From NCBI RefSeq assembly GCF_010727945.1, contig NZ_AP022569.1:5254518-5318517 (forward strand): a stretch of DNA of 64,000 nucleotides, in the 5' to 3' direction. The translations under genes were made by a program, and so were the position numbers. The notes beneath the pieces were generated by a model. That model was not told the DNA's origin, did not search any database, and saw nothing but the letters and a program-made list of their open reading frames with translations. Below, piece by piece: positions 31,861 through 42,520 of this stretch; position 1 is the stretch's first letter, and each line of letters starts with the position of its first letter. This DNA comes from Mycobacterium cookii (lineage in GTDB: Bacteria > Actinomycetota > Actinomycetes > Mycobacteriales > Mycobacteriaceae).

Positions 31861-34083
31861 ATGGTGGCGCTGAGCGACCGCCTCGATCACGTCATCGGCG
31901 CCAAGTCGGCCGGCCCGCTCGACGAGTTCTTCGGCATCCGCACCGTCGACGACCTGCTGCGGCACTATCCCCGCAGCTACGTCGAAGGCGCCACAGTGCG
32001 CGGCCTCGACGACGAGCGTCCGCCCGACGGCGAGCACGTCACGCTCGTCGACGAGATCACCGACACGGCACTGCTGTCGATCAAAAACCGGCCGAAGGAC
32101 AAGCTGTTTCGCGTGACGCTCGGCTCCGGGCGGGGCAAGGTCACCGCGACCTTCTTTCATCCCAAGAAGTGGATCACCGACCAGTTGAGCAAGGGCACCC
32201 GCGTCATGTTGTCCGGCGAAGTTGGCTACTTCCGCGGCGCCATGCAACTGACCCACCCCGACTTCCTGGTGCTCGACGGCCCGGCCGGGCGAAACCGCGG
32301 CAGCCGGTCGCTGAAGATGATCGCCGACGCCTCACAGGCGGTGAGCGGCGAAGTGCTGCAGGAGGCGTTCGAGCGCAGCTTCTACCCGATCTACCCGGCC
32401 AGCGCGAAAGTGCAGAGCTGGGACATCTTCGCCTGCGTGCGTCAGGTGATCGAGATGCTCGACCCGGTGGCTGATCCATTGCCCGAAACACTATGCGCCA
32501 AGCACAATCTGGTCTCCGAAGACAAGGCGTTGCGCGCCATCCATCTGGCTGAAGACGGCGCCGAGCGGCGTCGCGCGCGTGAGCGGCTGACGTTCGACGA
32601 GGCCGTCGGTTTGCAGTGGGCGCTGGTGAGTCGACGCCACGGCGAGCTCTCGCAATCCGGGCCGGCGGCGCCGGCGACTTCCGATGGTCTGCAGCACGAG
32701 CTGCTGGGCCGCCTGCCCTTCGAGCTGACGGCGGGCCAGCGCGAGGTGCTGAACGTGCTGTCCACGGAGATCGGCGCGAGCAGGCCGATGAACCGGCTCC
32801 TGCAAGGCGAAGTGGGATCGGGCAAGACGATCCTCGCGGTGCTGGCGATGCTGCAGATGGTCGACGCCGGTTACCAATGCGCCATGCTCGCGCCGACGGA
32901 AGTGCTTGCTGCACAGCATCTTCGATCGATCAACGACGTGCTCGGGCCGCTTGCGATGGGCGGGCAGCTCGGCGGGGCCGAGCGCGCCACCCGGGTCGCG
33001 CTGCTGACCGGGTCGATGTCGCCGGCCCAGAAGAAACACGTCCGCGCCGAAATCACCGGTGGCGAAGTGGGCATCGTCGTCGGGACCCACGCGCTGCTGC
33101 AGGATGCGGTCGAGTTCGACCGACTCGGCATGGTGGTGGTCGACGAGCAGCATCGGTTCGGGGTTGAGCAGCGAGACCAGTTGCGCGCCAAGGCACCTGC
33201 CGGGGTCACGCCGCACCTGCTGGTGATGACGGCCACGCCGATACCGCGGACTGTGGCATTGACGGTCTACGGGGATCTGGAGACGTCGACGCTGCGCGAA
33301 CTTCCCCGCGGGCGTCAGCCGATCACCACCACCGCTGTCTTCGTCAAGGACAAACCGGCGTGGTTGGACCGGGCGTGGCATCGGATCATCGAAGAAGTCG
33401 GCGAAGGCCGCCAGGCCTATGTGGTCGCGCCGAGGATCGACGACAGCGACAGCACCGGTTCGACCGACAAGGATGAAAGACCCTCGGCGACAGTCGAAGA
33501 GCTCTACGCGCGGCTGAGCCGTGACCAGTTGGCCGGTCTCCGCTTGGGCCTGATGCACGGGCGGCTCACCGCCGAGGAGAAAGACACCGTGATGGCTGCC
33601 TTTCGCGCCCGCGAGATCCACGTGCTGGTGTGCACCACCGTCATCGAAGTCGGCGTTGACGTCCCGAACGCCACCGTGATGCTGGTGATGGATGCCGACC
33701 GGTTCGGCATCAGCCAGCTACACCAGCTGCGTGGCCGCATCGGCCGCGGCGAACACGCGAGCATCTGTCTGCTGGCCAGTTCGGTGGCGCCGCAGTCGCG
33801 GGCGGGGCAGCGACTGAGTGCCGTCGCCGGAACCCTGGACGGGTTCGAGCTGGCCGACCTGGATCTGCAGGAGCGCCGTGAAGGAGATGTCCTGGGACGC
33901 AGCCAATCCGGGCGCGCGATCACGCTACAACTGCTGTCGTTGATCGACCATCGCGAAGTCATCGAAGCGGCCCGGGAGTTTTGCGAACAGGCCTATGAGC
34001 AACAGGCCATGCACGCCGGATTGGCGCTGTTGGCAGCGCAATTCACCGGTAACGAGCGCATCGACTTTCTGGACAAGTCATGA
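31861..34083 (+). CDS. recG: ATP-dependent DNA helicase RecG
   Basis: 740 residues, beginning two bases after the preceding stop. Remodels stalled replication forks and branch-migrates Holliday junctions. Wedge/OB domain at the N-terminus (FFGIRTVDDLLRHYPRSYVEG), then SF2 helicase motifs: Walker A GEVGSGKTILAVLA at about residue 315, DEQHRFGVEQRD (DExH box), TATPIPRTVALTVYGD, and motif VI QLRGRIGRGEHASICLLAS. Full family length. The next gene starts within its stop (ATGA), so the two are probably translated together. Confidence 0.97.
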   Translation: MVALSDRLDHVIGAKSAGPLDEFFGIRTVDDLLRHYPRSYVEGATVRGLDDERPPDGEHVTLVDEITDTALLSIKNRPKDKLFRVTLGSGRGKVTATFFHPKKWITDQLSKGTRVMLSGEVGYFRGAMQLTHPDFLVLDGPAGRNRGSRSLKMIADASQAVSGEVLQEAFERSFYPIYPASAKVQSWDIFACVRQVIEMLDPVADPLPETLCAKHNLVSEDKALRAIHLAEDGAERRRARERLTFDEAVGLQWALVSRRHGELSQSGPAAPATSDGLQHELLGRLPFELTAGQREVLNVLSTEIGASRPMNRLLQGEVGSGKTILAVLAMLQMVDAGYQCAMLAPTEVLAAQHLRSINDVLGPLAMGGQLGGAERATRVALLTGSMSPAQKKHVRAEITGGEVGIVVGTHALLQDAVEFDRLGMVVVDEQHRFGVEQRDQLRAKAPAGVTPHLLVMTATPIPRTVALTVYGDLETSTLRELPRGRQPITTTAVFVKDKPAWLDRAWHRIIEEVGEGRQAYVVAPRIDDSDSTGSTDKDERPSATVEELYARLSRDQLAGLRLGLMHGRLTAEEKDTVMAAFRAREIHVLVCTTVIEVGVDVPNATVMLVMDADRFGISQLHQLRGRIGRGEHASICLLASSVAPQSRAGQRLSAVAGTLDGFELADLDLQERREGDVLGRSQSGRAITLQLLSLIDHREVIEAAREFCEQAYEQQAMHAGLALLAAQFTGNERIDFLDKS

Positions 34084-34793
34084 CCCGCCGAACACTGCTG
34101 TGGCTCTCGGCGCTGGCCGTGCTCGCCGTGCTGGTTGCCTACCAGGTCGTGGTCACCTCCGCGGGCGAGCGCGACCGCGAGTTCGAGGCGCGGGCCGACG
34201 TCCCGACGCTGCAGCCCGGGGCCGACCCGCTGGCCGGAATCGCCGTGGTGCCGCTGCGGATCCACCGCTACGACTACCGGCGCGCGGCGTTCGGCGACGC
34301 CTGGACCGACGACACCGATGCGCCCGGCGGGCACAACGGCTGCGATACCCGCGACGACATCCTCAACCGCGACCTGACCGACAAGACCTACGTGTTCACC
34401 AAACATTGCCCCGATGCGGTCGAGACCGGAACCCTGCACGACCCCTACACCAGCGCCGTCATCGAGTTTCACCGTGGCGCGAAGGTCGGCGAGGCGGTCC
34501 AGATCGACCACATCGTGCCGCTGGCGCTGGCCTGGGACCTGGGAGCCTACGACTGGCCGGTTGCCGAGCGGATCCGGTTCGCCAACGACCCGGCCAACCT
34601 GCTGGCGGTGTCGGGGCAGGCCAACGAGGACAAGAGCGACTCGCAACCGGGCCTATGGATGCCGCCCAACACCGCGTTTCACTGCCAGTACGCCATGCAG
34701 TTCATCGCGGTGACCCGCGGCTACCAACTTCCCGTCGACGTGGTGTCGAGCAACGTGCTGCGCCAAGCCGCGGCAACATGCCCGGCGGGCTAG
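34080..34793 (+). CDS. Exported HNH/DUF1524-type nuclease-like protein
   Basis: 237 residues overlapping the recG stop by four bases. One N-terminal membrane segment (LLWLSALAVLAVLVAYQVVV), probably a signal anchor, so the catalytic part is outside the membrane. DUF1524-like HNH features: VQIDHIVPLALAWDLGA with the catalytic His, and ANLLAVSGQANEDKSD with Asn and Lys. It corresponds to Rv2972c. Whether it cuts DNA or RNA outside the cell is unknown. Confidence 0.85.
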   Translation: MTRRTLLWLSALAVLAVLVAYQVVVTSAGERDREFEARADVPTLQPGADPLAGIAVVPLRIHRYDYRRAAFGDAWTDDTDAPGGHNGCDTRDDILNRDLTDKTYVFTKHCPDAVETGTLHDPYTSAVIEFHRGAKVGEAVQIDHIVPLALAWDLGAYDWPVAERIRFANDPANLLAVSGQANEDKSDSQPGLWMPPNTAFHCQYAMQFIAVTRGYQLPVDVVSSNVLRQAAATCPAG

Positions 34794-34797
34794 CGGG

Positions 34798-35643
34798 TCA
34801 GACCCCGGTGTAGGTCAGCGGATCCTCGCGCACCCGGGTGCCGTCGTTGAGCTCGTTGAGCGCTTCCATGTGCTCGGCGGCCAATTCAAAATCAAGGACG
34901 TTGAAGTTGTCGGCGATGCGCTCGGGGTTGGCCGATCGCGGGATCACCACGTTGCCCAGCTGGGTGCTCCACCGGATCAGCACCTGCGCGGGCGTGCGGT
35001 CGTACTCGCCGGCGATCGACGTCACGGTCGGATTGTCCAGCAGCCGACCCACTGCCAGCGGGCTGTAGGCCTCGGTGACAATGTTGTGCTCGGCGTTGAC
35101 CGCGCGCAGCTCGGCCTGGTTGAGCAGCGGATGCAGCTCGATCTGGTTGACCGCAGGGGTGACGAAGGTCAGGTCGATGACGTTGGAGATGTGCTCCTCG
35201 GTGAAGTTGCACACCCCGATCGAGCGGGCGAAGCCGTTGTGACGCAGCTGAATCAGCGCCCCGAAAGCATCGACGTACTTGCCCAGCGCCGCCGCCGGCC
35301 AGTGCACGAGGTAGAGGTCCACGTAGTCCAGGCCCAGCTTTTCCAGACTGACCTTGCAGGCGTCCTGCGAGGTTTGGAAGCCCTGGTCGGCGTTTGCCAC
35401 CTTGGTGGTGACGAACAGCTCGGCGCGGGGAATGCCGGAGGCGGCGATCGCGCGGCCGACGGCGGCCTCGTTGCCGTAGACCGAGGCGGTATCGATCAGC
35501 CGATAGCCGATCTCCAACGCTGCGGATACCGCGCGCTCGGTTTCGTCGTCCGACAGTTCGGCGACACCGAGCCCGATGACCGGCATCGTGTTCTCGTCGT
35601 TGAGCGCGATGGAGGGGACCGAAAGGTTGGAGCCGCCCGTCAT
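34798..35643 (-). CDS. Aldo-keto reductase (Rv2971-type)
   Basis: 281 residues. NADPH-dependent AKR with the full tetrad: Asp and Tyr in [15 protein letters not shown], Lys in LFVTTKVAN, His in [10 protein letters not shown]-terminal [18 protein letters not shown] binds the cofactor. The N- and C-termini ([29 protein letters not shown]) match M. tuberculosis Rv2971, linked to dicarbonyl detoxification and isoniazid response. It lies three bases downstream of a paralogue on the same strand, so the pair forms an operon. Confidence 0.92.
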   Translation of the reverse strand: MTGGSNLSVPSIALNDENTMPVIGLGVAELSDDETERAVSAALEIGYRLIDTASVYGNEAAVGRAIAASGIPRAELFVTTKVANADQGFQTSQDACKVSLEKLGLDYVDLYLVHWPAAALGKYVDAFGALIQLRHNGFARSIGVCNFTEEHISNVIDLTFVTPAVNQIELHPLLNQAELRAVNAEHNIVTEAYSPLAVGRLLDNPTVTSIAGEYDRTPAQVLIRWSTQLGNVVIPRSANPERIADNFNVLDFELAAEHMEALNELNDGTRVREDPLTYTGV

Positions 35644-35646
35644 CTT

Positions 35647-36489
35647 CTACCTGCCTGTGAATTCGAAGGTTCGTGGATCTGGCCCGAGCCGGTTTCCGTC
35701 GTCGAGCGACGAGATCGACGCCATGTCGACATCGCTGAGTTCGAAATCGAACACATCGAAGTTGCTCGCGATCCGCTGAGGGTTTACCGACTTAGGGATG
35801 ACGATATTACCGAGTTGGATATGCCACCGGATCAGCACCTGTGCTGGGGTTCGGCCGACGCGGTCGGCGACGGCGGTAACGGCGGGATCGCTGAGCAGTG
35901 ATCCCTGACCCAGCGGACCCCACGCCTCCGTCGCGATGCCCAGCCGGGCGTGCATCTCGCGCAGCTTGGTTTGCGCCAGTCGCGGGTGCAGCTCGACCTG
36001 GTTGACGGCAGGAACGATGCCGGTGGCGTCGATGAGCGTCTCGAGGTGCTCGGGTTCGAAGTTGCTGACCCCGATGGACCGGATCCGACCCTGGTCGCGC
36101 AGGTGGGCGAACGCCTTGAAGGTGTCGACGAATTTATTCAGCGAGGGCACCGGCCAGTGCACGAGATAAAGGTCCAGATAATCGATGCCCAACCGGTCCA
36201 TGCTGGCGTCGAAGGCACGCAGCGTGCTGTCGTAGCCCTGGTCGGCATTCCACAGTTTGGTCACCAAGTAGAGTTCGTCGCGGGGCAGGCCGGATTCGGA
36301 GACCGCGCGACCGGTTTCGCGTTCGTTGCCGTACATCGCCGCGGTGTCGATATGGCGGTAACCGGCCTGCAACGCAGTGCTCACCGCCTGCTCGGTGTCC
36401 GCGGGCGGAATCTTGAATACGCCGAATCCGACCGCGGGGATGGAATTACCGTCGTTCAGTGGGACCGAGGGACTCAAGGAACTAGCCAT
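35647..36489 (-). CDS. Aldo-keto reductase, tandem paralogue
   Basis: 280 residues. Same fold with tetrad residues in HIDTAAMYGNERETG, YLVTKLWNADQG and LYLVHWPVPS and cofactor site LGNIVIPKSVNPQRIASN. It is clearly different from its neighbour over the whole length, so the duplication is old or one copy was acquired. M. tuberculosis has a single AKR at this place. Its ATG shares two bases with the ATG of divergent lipN (CATG), so its promoter must lie inside lipN unless translation starts elsewhere. Confidence 0.92.
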   Translation of the reverse strand: MASSLSPSVPLNDGNSIPAVGFGVFKIPPADTEQAVSTALQAGYRHIDTAAMYGNERETGRAVSESGLPRDELYLVTKLWNADQGYDSTLRAFDASMDRLGIDYLDLYLVHWPVPSLNKFVDTFKAFAHLRDQGRIRSIGVSNFEPEHLETLIDATGIVPAVNQVELHPRLAQTKLREMHARLGIATEAWGPLGQGSLLSDPAVTAVADRVGRTPAQVLIRWHIQLGNIVIPKSVNPQRIASNFDVFDFELSDVDMASISSLDDGNRLGPDPRTFEFTGR

Positions 36490-37594
36490 GACACGAAGTC
36501 TGCCAGGCCTACCGGATCAGCAGCTCAAGGCCGGTCGCCTGTCCGAACGCCTGCAGAGCCTCGCCACCAGCGTCGGTCTCAAGGTGATTCCCTGGGTGCC
36601 GACCGGGGCCAAACGGCTGCTGTCGGGCGGCCGGTCGGTGATCATCGACGGCAACACGCTGGACCCCACCTTGCAGCTGGCGCTGTCCGGGTTGCGCGCG
36701 TTCGGTCTCAACGGCCTGGTGCTGGACGGGGATGTCGCCGTCTCGCGAGCCAGCTTGCGCGAGATGACCAATGGGTTCGCCGGGCCGCAGATTCACGTCG
36801 GTGTGAACGAGGTGTCGATACCGGGGCCCGCCGGACCGATCCGGACCCGGCACTATCACCCGGCGACGTCGGCTCCGGCGCCGTTGGTCGTCTTCTACCA
36901 CGGCGGCGGATGGGTCATCGGCGATCTGGACACCCACGACCCGCTGTGCCGGCTGACCTGCCGCGACGCCGACGTTCACGTGCTGTCGATCGATTACCGG
37001 CTGGCTCCCGAGCATGCGGCGCCGGCCGCAGCCGACGACGCCTATGCGGCGTTCCAATGGGCATACGAGCACGCCGCCGACCTCGGCGCGATCCCGGGCA
37101 AAGTCGCCGTCGGCGGTGACAGTGCCGGCGGGAACCTGGCCGCCGTGGTGTCGCAGCGGGCGCGCGACGAAGGCGGCCCGGCGCCGGTGTTGCAGTGGCT
37201 GATCTATCCGCGCACCGACTTCACCGCCAAGACCAGATCGCTGAGCCTGTTCGCCGACGGCTTCCTGCTCACCAAGGCAGACATCGACTTTTTCACCGAG
37301 CAGTATCTGGGTGGCTCCGGTGTCGACCCCGCCGATCCGCGGGTGTCGCCGCTGCTGGCCGGCTCGCTGTCGGGCTTGCCGCCCGCGCTGGTCGCGACGG
37401 CAGGCTTCGACCCGCTGCGCGACGAGGGCAATCTCTACGCGGCGGCGCTGCGCGAGGCCGGAACCCCGGTTGACTTGCGCACGTTCGGTGCGCTGACGCA
37501 CGGGTTCGCCAGCCTGTTCCCGCTCGGTGGCGGCAGCGCGGTGGCCACCACCGAGCTGATTTCGGCGCTGCGCGCTCACCTCAGCCGCGTCTGA
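36488..37594 (+). CDS. lipN: Lipase/esterase LipN
   Basis: 368 residues. Hormone-sensitive-lipase-type alpha/beta hydrolase: oxyanion motif VVFYHGGGWVIGDLDTHD at about residue 137, nucleophile GGDSAGGNLAAV at about 210, Asp in GFDPLRDEGN and His in THGFASLF. The N-terminus MTRSLPGLPD aligns with M. tuberculosis LipN (Rv2970c), supporting the start although it overlaps the divergent AKR start. Acts on short-chain esters in published work; no signal peptide. Confidence 0.93.
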   Translation: MTRSLPGLPDQQLKAGRLSERLQSLATSVGLKVIPWVPTGAKRLLSGGRSVIIDGNTLDPTLQLALSGLRAFGLNGLVLDGDVAVSRASLREMTNGFAGPQIHVGVNEVSIPGPAGPIRTRHYHPATSAPAPLVVFYHGGGWVIGDLDTHDPLCRLTCRDADVHVLSIDYRLAPEHAAPAAADDAYAAFQWAYEHAADLGAIPGKVAVGGDSAGGNLAAVVSQRARDEGGPAPVLQWLIYPRTDFTAKTRSLSLFADGFLLTKADIDFFTEQYLGGSGVDPADPRVSPLLAGSLSGLPPALVATAGFDPLRDEGNLYAAALREAGTPVDLRTFGALTHGFASLFPLGGGSAVATTELISALRAHLSRV

Positions 37595-37614
37595 GCAGCG
37601 GGCAACGACGCCGG

Positions 37615-37620
37615 TAGGCT
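37615..37620 (+). promoter_or_regulatory. -10 element upstream of the DsbA-like/VKOR genes
   Basis: TAGGCT at 37615 predicts a start near 37627 and a 5' leader of about 55 bases. The leader shows no strong structure. Confidence 0.35.
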
Positions 37621-37681
37621 TAGGCGCTATCGCCGACTGCTCCGCGGTCGGACAGCCAAACCGTCTATCGCATAACGGAGT

Positions 37682-38461
37682 GTGAGTGAGCCCATGGGCG
37701 ACAAAGCCGCCAAATCAAAACGCCCGGCCTACGACCTGAACGCCGCCGGGCGCCGACGCGACCTGTTGGTCCGAATCGGCCTGACCTCCGTCGTGGTGAT
37801 CTTCGCCGTCGTCCTCGTCGGCTACATCGTGATCTCGCACGACAAGAAGACGTCGAGCACCGCGCAGCGCGCGATCCGGGTGACGACGAGCAAACTCGTC
37901 ACCAAAGACGGCAGCAAGGATCCCAAGGCCGTCGTGTCGTTCTACGAAGACTTCCTCTGCCCGGCGTGCGGGAATTTCGAGCGCGGGTTCGGGCCGACGG
38001 TGTCGAAGATGATCGACAGCGGCGCCATCGCCGCCGACTACTACATGACGGCGTTGCTCAGCCGCCCGTCCAATGATGAGTACTCGGCGCGGGCCGGCAA
38101 CGCCGCCTACTGCGTGGCCGACGAGTCGATCGACGCGTTCCGGCGTTTCCACACCGCGCTCTACACCGCGGACATTCAGCCGTCCGAGACCGGCACGACG
38201 TTCCCGGACAACGCGAAGCTGACCGAACTCGCCCGCGAGGCCGGCGTGGTGGGCAAGGTCCCGCAGTGCATCAAGGACGGCAAGTACATGCCGATGGTCA
38301 ACGGTTTGGCGACCGCCGCCGGTATCCACGCCACCCCGACAGTCCGCATCAACGGCCAGGACTACCAGTGGTCGACGCCGGATGCGTTCGTGGCCAAGAT
38401 CAAAGAGATCGTCGGGGACGTGCCCGGGCTCGAGTCGGCTGCGACCCCCGCGGCGTCGTGA
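37682..38461 (+). CDS. DsbA-like thioredoxin-fold membrane protein
   Basis: 259 residues. Single membrane segment (TSVVVIFAVVLVGYIVI, about 35-52) followed by an extracytoplasmic thioredoxin fold with active site FLCPACGNFE (CPAC, about residue 97) and the cis-Pro region IHATPTVRING. It matches Rv2969c, the essential mycobacterial disulfide-forming protein, and the next gene encodes its VKOR recycling partner with a GTGA overlap. An in-frame ATG at 37694 (MGDKAAK) is an alternative start. Confidence 0.92.
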   Translation: MSEPMGDKAAKSKRPAYDLNAAGRRRDLLVRIGLTSVVVIFAVVLVGYIVISHDKKTSSTAQRAIRVTTSKLVTKDGSKDPKAVVSFYEDFLCPACGNFERGFGPTVSKMIDSGAIAADYYMTALLSRPSNDEYSARAGNAAYCVADESIDAFRRFHTALYTADIQPSETGTTFPDNAKLTELAREAGVVGKVPQCIKDGKYMPMVNGLATAAGIHATPTVRINGQDYQWSTPDAFVAKIKEIVGDVPGLESAATPAAS

Positions 38462-39099
38462 CCACAACGACAGCCAAACCTGATGAACCGGTAGAGGATT
38501 CGATACCGCGGTCGGAAGGCCCGCGGGTATCGCCGGCCAGCGCGTGGTGGGTGTTGATCGCCGGGGTCGTCGGGTTGGTTGCCTCGGGCACCCTGACCGT
38601 CGAGAAGATCCAGCTTCTGCTCAATCCGTACTACGTGCCGTCGTGCAACCTGAACCCGATCCTGTCGTGCGGCTCTGTGATGAAAACGCCGCAGGCATCG
38701 GTACTGGGATTCCCCAACCCGCTGATCGGCATCGCCGCGTTCAGCGTCGTGACTGTCACAGGCTTACTGGCAGTGACGAAAGTCCGCCTGCCGCAGTGGT
38801 ATTGGGTCGGCATGACGCTGGGGACGCTGGCCGGCGCCGGGTTCGTGCACTGGCTGATCTTCCAGAGCCTCTACCGCATCGGGGCGTTGTGCCCCTATTG
38901 CATGGTGGTGTGGGTGGTGACCGTGTCGTTGCTGGTGGTGGTGGCCTCGATCGCGTTCGGGCCGACCGATGCGACGCGCGGTAACGTCGTCGCGCGCGAG
39001 ATCCACCATTGGCGGTGGTCGATTGCGACGCTGTGGTTTACCGCTGTCTTTTTGATGATTGTGGCCCGGTTCTGGGACTACTGGTCGACGCTGATCTGA
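38458..39099 (+). CDS. Vitamin K epoxide reductase (VKOR) homologue
   Basis: 213 residues from the GTG overlapping the preceding stop. Integral membrane protein of four or five helices with the loop cysteines SCNLNPILSCGSV and the quinone-site pair LCPYCMVVW. In mycobacteria VKOR replaces DsbB: it reoxidises the DsbA-like protein and passes electrons to menaquinone; it is sensitive to warfarin-type inhibitors in M. tuberculosis (Rv2968c). Start chosen because of the 4-base overlap and because upstream sequence is antisense-like. Confidence 0.93.
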   Translation: MTTTTAKPDEPVEDSIPRSEGPRVSPASAWWVLIAGVVGLVASGTLTVEKIQLLLNPYYVPSCNLNPILSCGSVMKTPQASVLGFPNPLIGIAAFSVVTVTGLLAVTKVRLPQWYWVGMTLGTLAGAGFVHWLIFQSLYRIGALCPYCMVVWVVTVSLLVVVASIAFGPTDATRGNVVAREIHHWRWSIATLWFTAVFLMIVARFWDYWSTLI

Positions 39100-39136
39100 A
39101 CAATCTGCCCATCCCACGAGCCGAAGAGGGACGTAC

Positions 39137-42100
39137 GTGATCTCCAAAGTGCTGGTTGCCAATCGCGGCGAGATTGCTGTTCGGGCGTTTCGGGCCGCTT
39201 ACGAACTCGGCGTCGGCACGGTCGCTGTCTACCCCTACGAAGACCGAAATTCGTTGCACCGCTTGAAGGCCGACGAGTCTTACCAGATTGGCGAGATCGG
39301 CCACCCGGTGCGGGCGTATCTGTCGGTCAGCGAGATCGTCGACACCGCTCGGCGTGCGGGTGCCGACGCGGTGTATCCCGGCTACGGGTTCTTGTCGGAG
39401 AACCCGCAGCTGGCCTCCGAGTGTGCGAAGAAGGGCATCACGTTCGTCGGCCCCAAAGCCGAAGTGCTTGCGCTGACCGGTAACAAGTCGCGTGCCGTGG
39501 CCGCGGCGCGCGAGGCCGGTCTGCCGGTTTTGACGTCATCGGCACCGTCGTCCTCCGTCGACGAACTGGTATCCGCCTCGGCCGACATGGATTTCCCGTT
39601 GTTCGTCAAGGCGGTCGCCGGCGGTGGGGGCCGCGGTATGCGGCGGGTCACCGACGCCGAGGCGTTGCCCGAAGCCATCGAGGCGGCCAGCCGGGAAGCC
39701 GAGTCGGCGTTCGGCGATCCGACGGTCTACCTCGAGCAGGCCGTGCTCAACCCGCGTCACATCGAAGTCCAGATCTTGGCCGACACGCACGGCAACGTGA
39801 TCCATCTCTACGAACGCGACTGCAGTGTGCAGCGCCGCCACCAGAAGGTCGTCGAGCTGGCACCCGCCCCGAACCTGCCCGAGGAGTTGCGGGACAAGAT
39901 CTGCGCCGACGCCGTGGCCTTCGCCCGCCACATCGGCTACACCTGCGCGGGCACCGTGGAATTCCTGCTCGACGAGCGTGGTCATCACGTCTTCATCGAG
40001 ATGAATCCCCGGATCCAGGTCGAGCACACCGTCACCGAGGAGATCACCGACGTCGACCTGGTGTCCAGCCAGCTGCGCATCGCGGGCGGAGAAACCCTCG
40101 ACGATCTAGGTCTGCGGCAGGAGGCCATCCGCCCGCACGGCGCCGCGCTGCAGTGCCGGATCACCACCGAAGACCCGGCCAACGGTTTCCGGCCGGACAC
40201 CGGACGGATCACCACCTACCGCAGCCCGGGCGGGGCGGGCATTCGGCTGGACGGCGGAACCAATCTCGGCGCCGAGGTCAGCGCCCACTTCGACTCGATG
40301 CTGGTGAAGCTGACCTGCCGGGGCCGCGACTTCACCACCGCCGTCAACCGGGCCCGGCGCGCGATCGCGGAGTTCCGCATCCGCGGTGTGTCGACGAATA
40401 TCCCGTTCCTGCAAGCGGTCCTGGACGATCCGGATTTTCAGGCCGGCCACGTCACCACGTCGTTCATCGAAGAGCGGCCGGCGCTTCTCACCTCGCGATC
40501 CTCGGCCGACCGCGGCACCAAGATCCTCAATTACCTGGCCGACGTGACCGTCAACAAGCCGCACGGTTCGCGACCGTCGACGGTTTACCCGCAAGACAAG
40601 CTGCCCGACATCGATCTGACGAAAGCGCCGCCGGCCGGGTCCAAGCAGCTGCTCGTCGAGTTGGGCCCCGAGGGTTTCGCGCGCTGGCTGCGGGACTCGG
40701 CCGGAGTTCGCCTCACCGACACGACCTTTCGGGACGCCCACCAGTCGCTGTTGGCGACCCGGGTTCGCACCAGCGGGCTGGGACTGGTGGCGCCCTACAT
40801 CGCCCGGACCACGCCTCAGTTGCTGTCCGTGGAGTGCTGGGGCGGTGCCACCTACGACGTGGCGCTGCGATTCCTCAAGGAAGACCCGTGGGAGCGGCTG
40901 GCCGAGCTACGCGAATTGATGCCGAACATCTGTCTGCAGATGCTGCTGCGGGGCCGCAATACCGTTGGCTACACGCCGTACCCGGAGCTGGTCACCTCGG
41001 CCTTCGTCGAGGAGGCCACCGCGACCGGGATCGACATCTTCCGCATCTTCGATGCGCTGAACAACCTCGATTCGATGCGCCCGGCGATCGATGCGGTCCG
41101 CGAAACGGGTTCTGCGATAGCCGAAGTCGCGATGTGCTACACCGGCGACCTGTCCGATCCGGGCGAGAACCTCTACACGCTGGACTATTACCTGAAGCTG
41201 GCTGAGGCAATCGTGGATGCCGGGGCGCATGTGCTGGCGATCAAGGACATGGCCGGGCTGCTGCGCCCGCAGGCCGCGCGACAACTGGTCGGCGCGCTGC
41301 GCAGTCGCTTCGACCTGCCCGTGCACGTGCATACCCATGACACGCCGGGGGGTCAGCTGGCCAGCTACATCGCTGCCTGGCAGTCCGGTGCCGACGCGGT
41401 CGACGGCGCTTCGGCGCCGATGGCGGGAACCACCAGCCAGCCCGCGTTGAGCTCGATCGTCGCGGCCGCTGCGCACACCGACTACGACACCGGGTTGTCG
41501 CTGCCGGCGGTGTGCGCGCTGGAGCCGTACTGGGAGGCACTGCGAAAGGTCTACGCGCCCTTCGAGTCCGGGCTGCCCGGCCCGACGGGACGGGTGTATC
41601 ACCACGAAATCCCCGGCGGTCAGCTGTCGAATCTTCGCCAACAGGCCATCGCGCTGGGGCTGGGGGACCGGTTCGAGGAAATCGAAGAGGCCTACGCCGG
41701 CGCAGACCGGGTCTTGGGCAGGCTGATCAAGGTCACGCCGTCGTCCAAGGTGGTCGGTGATCTTGCGCTGGCACTCGTCGGCGCGGGCCTGAGCGCCGAT
41801 GAGTTCGCCGCCAATCCAGAACAATTCGACATCCCGGAGTCGGTGCTCGGCTTTTTGCGCGGGGATCTCGGCGACCCGGCAGGCGGCTGGCCGGAGCCTT
41901 TGCGCTCGAAAGCCTTGGCCGGCCGCGGCGAGCCCAAGCCCGTCGAGCAGTTGACCCCCGAAGACGAAAAGGCACTGGGGTTGCCGGGGCACAAACGCCA
42001 GGCCACCCTGAACCGACTGTTATTTCCAGGCCCGACAAAGGAATACGAGTCGCACGCGGAGACCTACGGCGATACGTCGCGGCTGTCGGCCAATCAGTTC

Positions 42101-42520
42101 TTCTACGGCCTGCGCCAGAACGAGGAGCACCGGGTACAGCTGGAGCCCGGTGTGGAGCTGCTGATCGGGTTGGAGGCGATCTCGGAACCCGACGAGCGTG
42201 GGATGCGGACGGTGATGTTCATCATCAACGGCCAGCTGCGGCCGGTGGAGGTCCGGGATCGCGGGATTGCCAGCGAGATTCCGGCTGCGGAGAAAGCCGA
42301 CCGTGCCAACCCGAATCACGTCGCGGCCCCCTTCGCCGGTGTCGTCACCGTCGGGGTGTCCGCCGGCGACAAGGTGAGCGCCGGCCAGACCATCGCGACC
42401 ATCGAGGCCATGAAGATGGAAGCCCCGATCACGGCGCCCACCGACGCCACCGTGGAGCGGGTCGCGGTGTCGGCCACCGCCCAGGTGGAGGGTGGGGATC
42501 TGCTGGTGGTGCTCGGCTGA
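39137..42520 (+). CDS. pca: Pyruvate carboxylase
   Basis: 1127 residues from GTG, with GAGGGA upstream. Makes oxaloacetate from pyruvate and bicarbonate. Domains: biotin carboxylase (1-450; [48 protein letters not shown]), carboxyltransferase (about 530-800; [32 protein letters not shown]), and biotinyl domain with [11 protein letters not shown], biotin Lys at about 1095. All parts are in one chain and in full length. The last four bases overlap rsmD. Confidence 0.97.
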   Translation: MISKVLVANRGEIAVRAFRAAYELGVGTVAVYPYEDRNSLHRLKADESYQIGEIGHPVRAYLSVSEIVDTARRAGADAVYPGYGFLSENPQLASECAKKGITFVGPKAEVLALTGNKSRAVAAAREAGLPVLTSSAPSSSVDELVSASADMDFPLFVKAVAGGGGRGMRRVTDAEALPEAIEAASREAESAFGDPTVYLEQAVLNPRHIEVQILADTHGNVIHLYERDCSVQRRHQKVVELAPAPNLPEELRDKICADAVAFARHIGYTCAGTVEFLLDERGHHVFIEMNPRIQVEHTVTEEITDVDLVSSQLRIAGGETLDDLGLRQEAIRPHGAALQCRITTEDPANGFRPDTGRITTYRSPGGAGIRLDGGTNLGAEVSAHFDSMLVKLTCRGRDFTTAVNRARRAIAEFRIRGVSTNIPFLQAVLDDPDFQAGHVTTSFIEERPALLTSRSSADRGTKILNYLADVTVNKPHGSRPSTVYPQDKLPDIDLTKAPPAGSKQLLVELGPEGFARWLRDSAGVRLTDTTFRDAHQSLLATRVRTSGLGLVAPYIARTTPQLLSVECWGGATYDVALRFLKEDPWERLAELRELMPNICLQMLLRGRNTVGYTPYPELVTSAFVEEATATGIDIFRIFDALNNLDSMRPAIDAVRETGSAIAEVAMCYTGDLSDPGENLYTLDYYLKLAEAIVDAGAHVLAIKDMAGLLRPQAARQLVGALRSRFDLPVHVHTHDTPGGQLASYIAAWQSGADAVDGASAPMAGTTSQPALSSIVAAAAHTDYDTGLSLPAVCALEPYWEALRKVYAPFESGLPGPTGRVYHHEIPGGQLSNLRQQAIALGLGDRFEEIEEAYAGADRVLGRLIKVTPSSKVVGDLALALVGAGLSADEFAANPEQFDIPESVLGFLRGDLGDPAGGWPEPLRSKALAGRGEPKPVEQLTPEDEKALGLPGHKRQATLNRLLFPGPTKEYESHAETYGDTSRLSANQFFYGLRQNEEHRVQLEPGVELLIGLEAISEPDERGMRTVMFIINGQLRPVEVRDRGIASEIPAAEKADRANPNHVAAPFAGVVTVGVSAGDKVSAGQTIATIEAMKMEAPITAPTDATVERVAVSATAQVEGGDLLVVLG

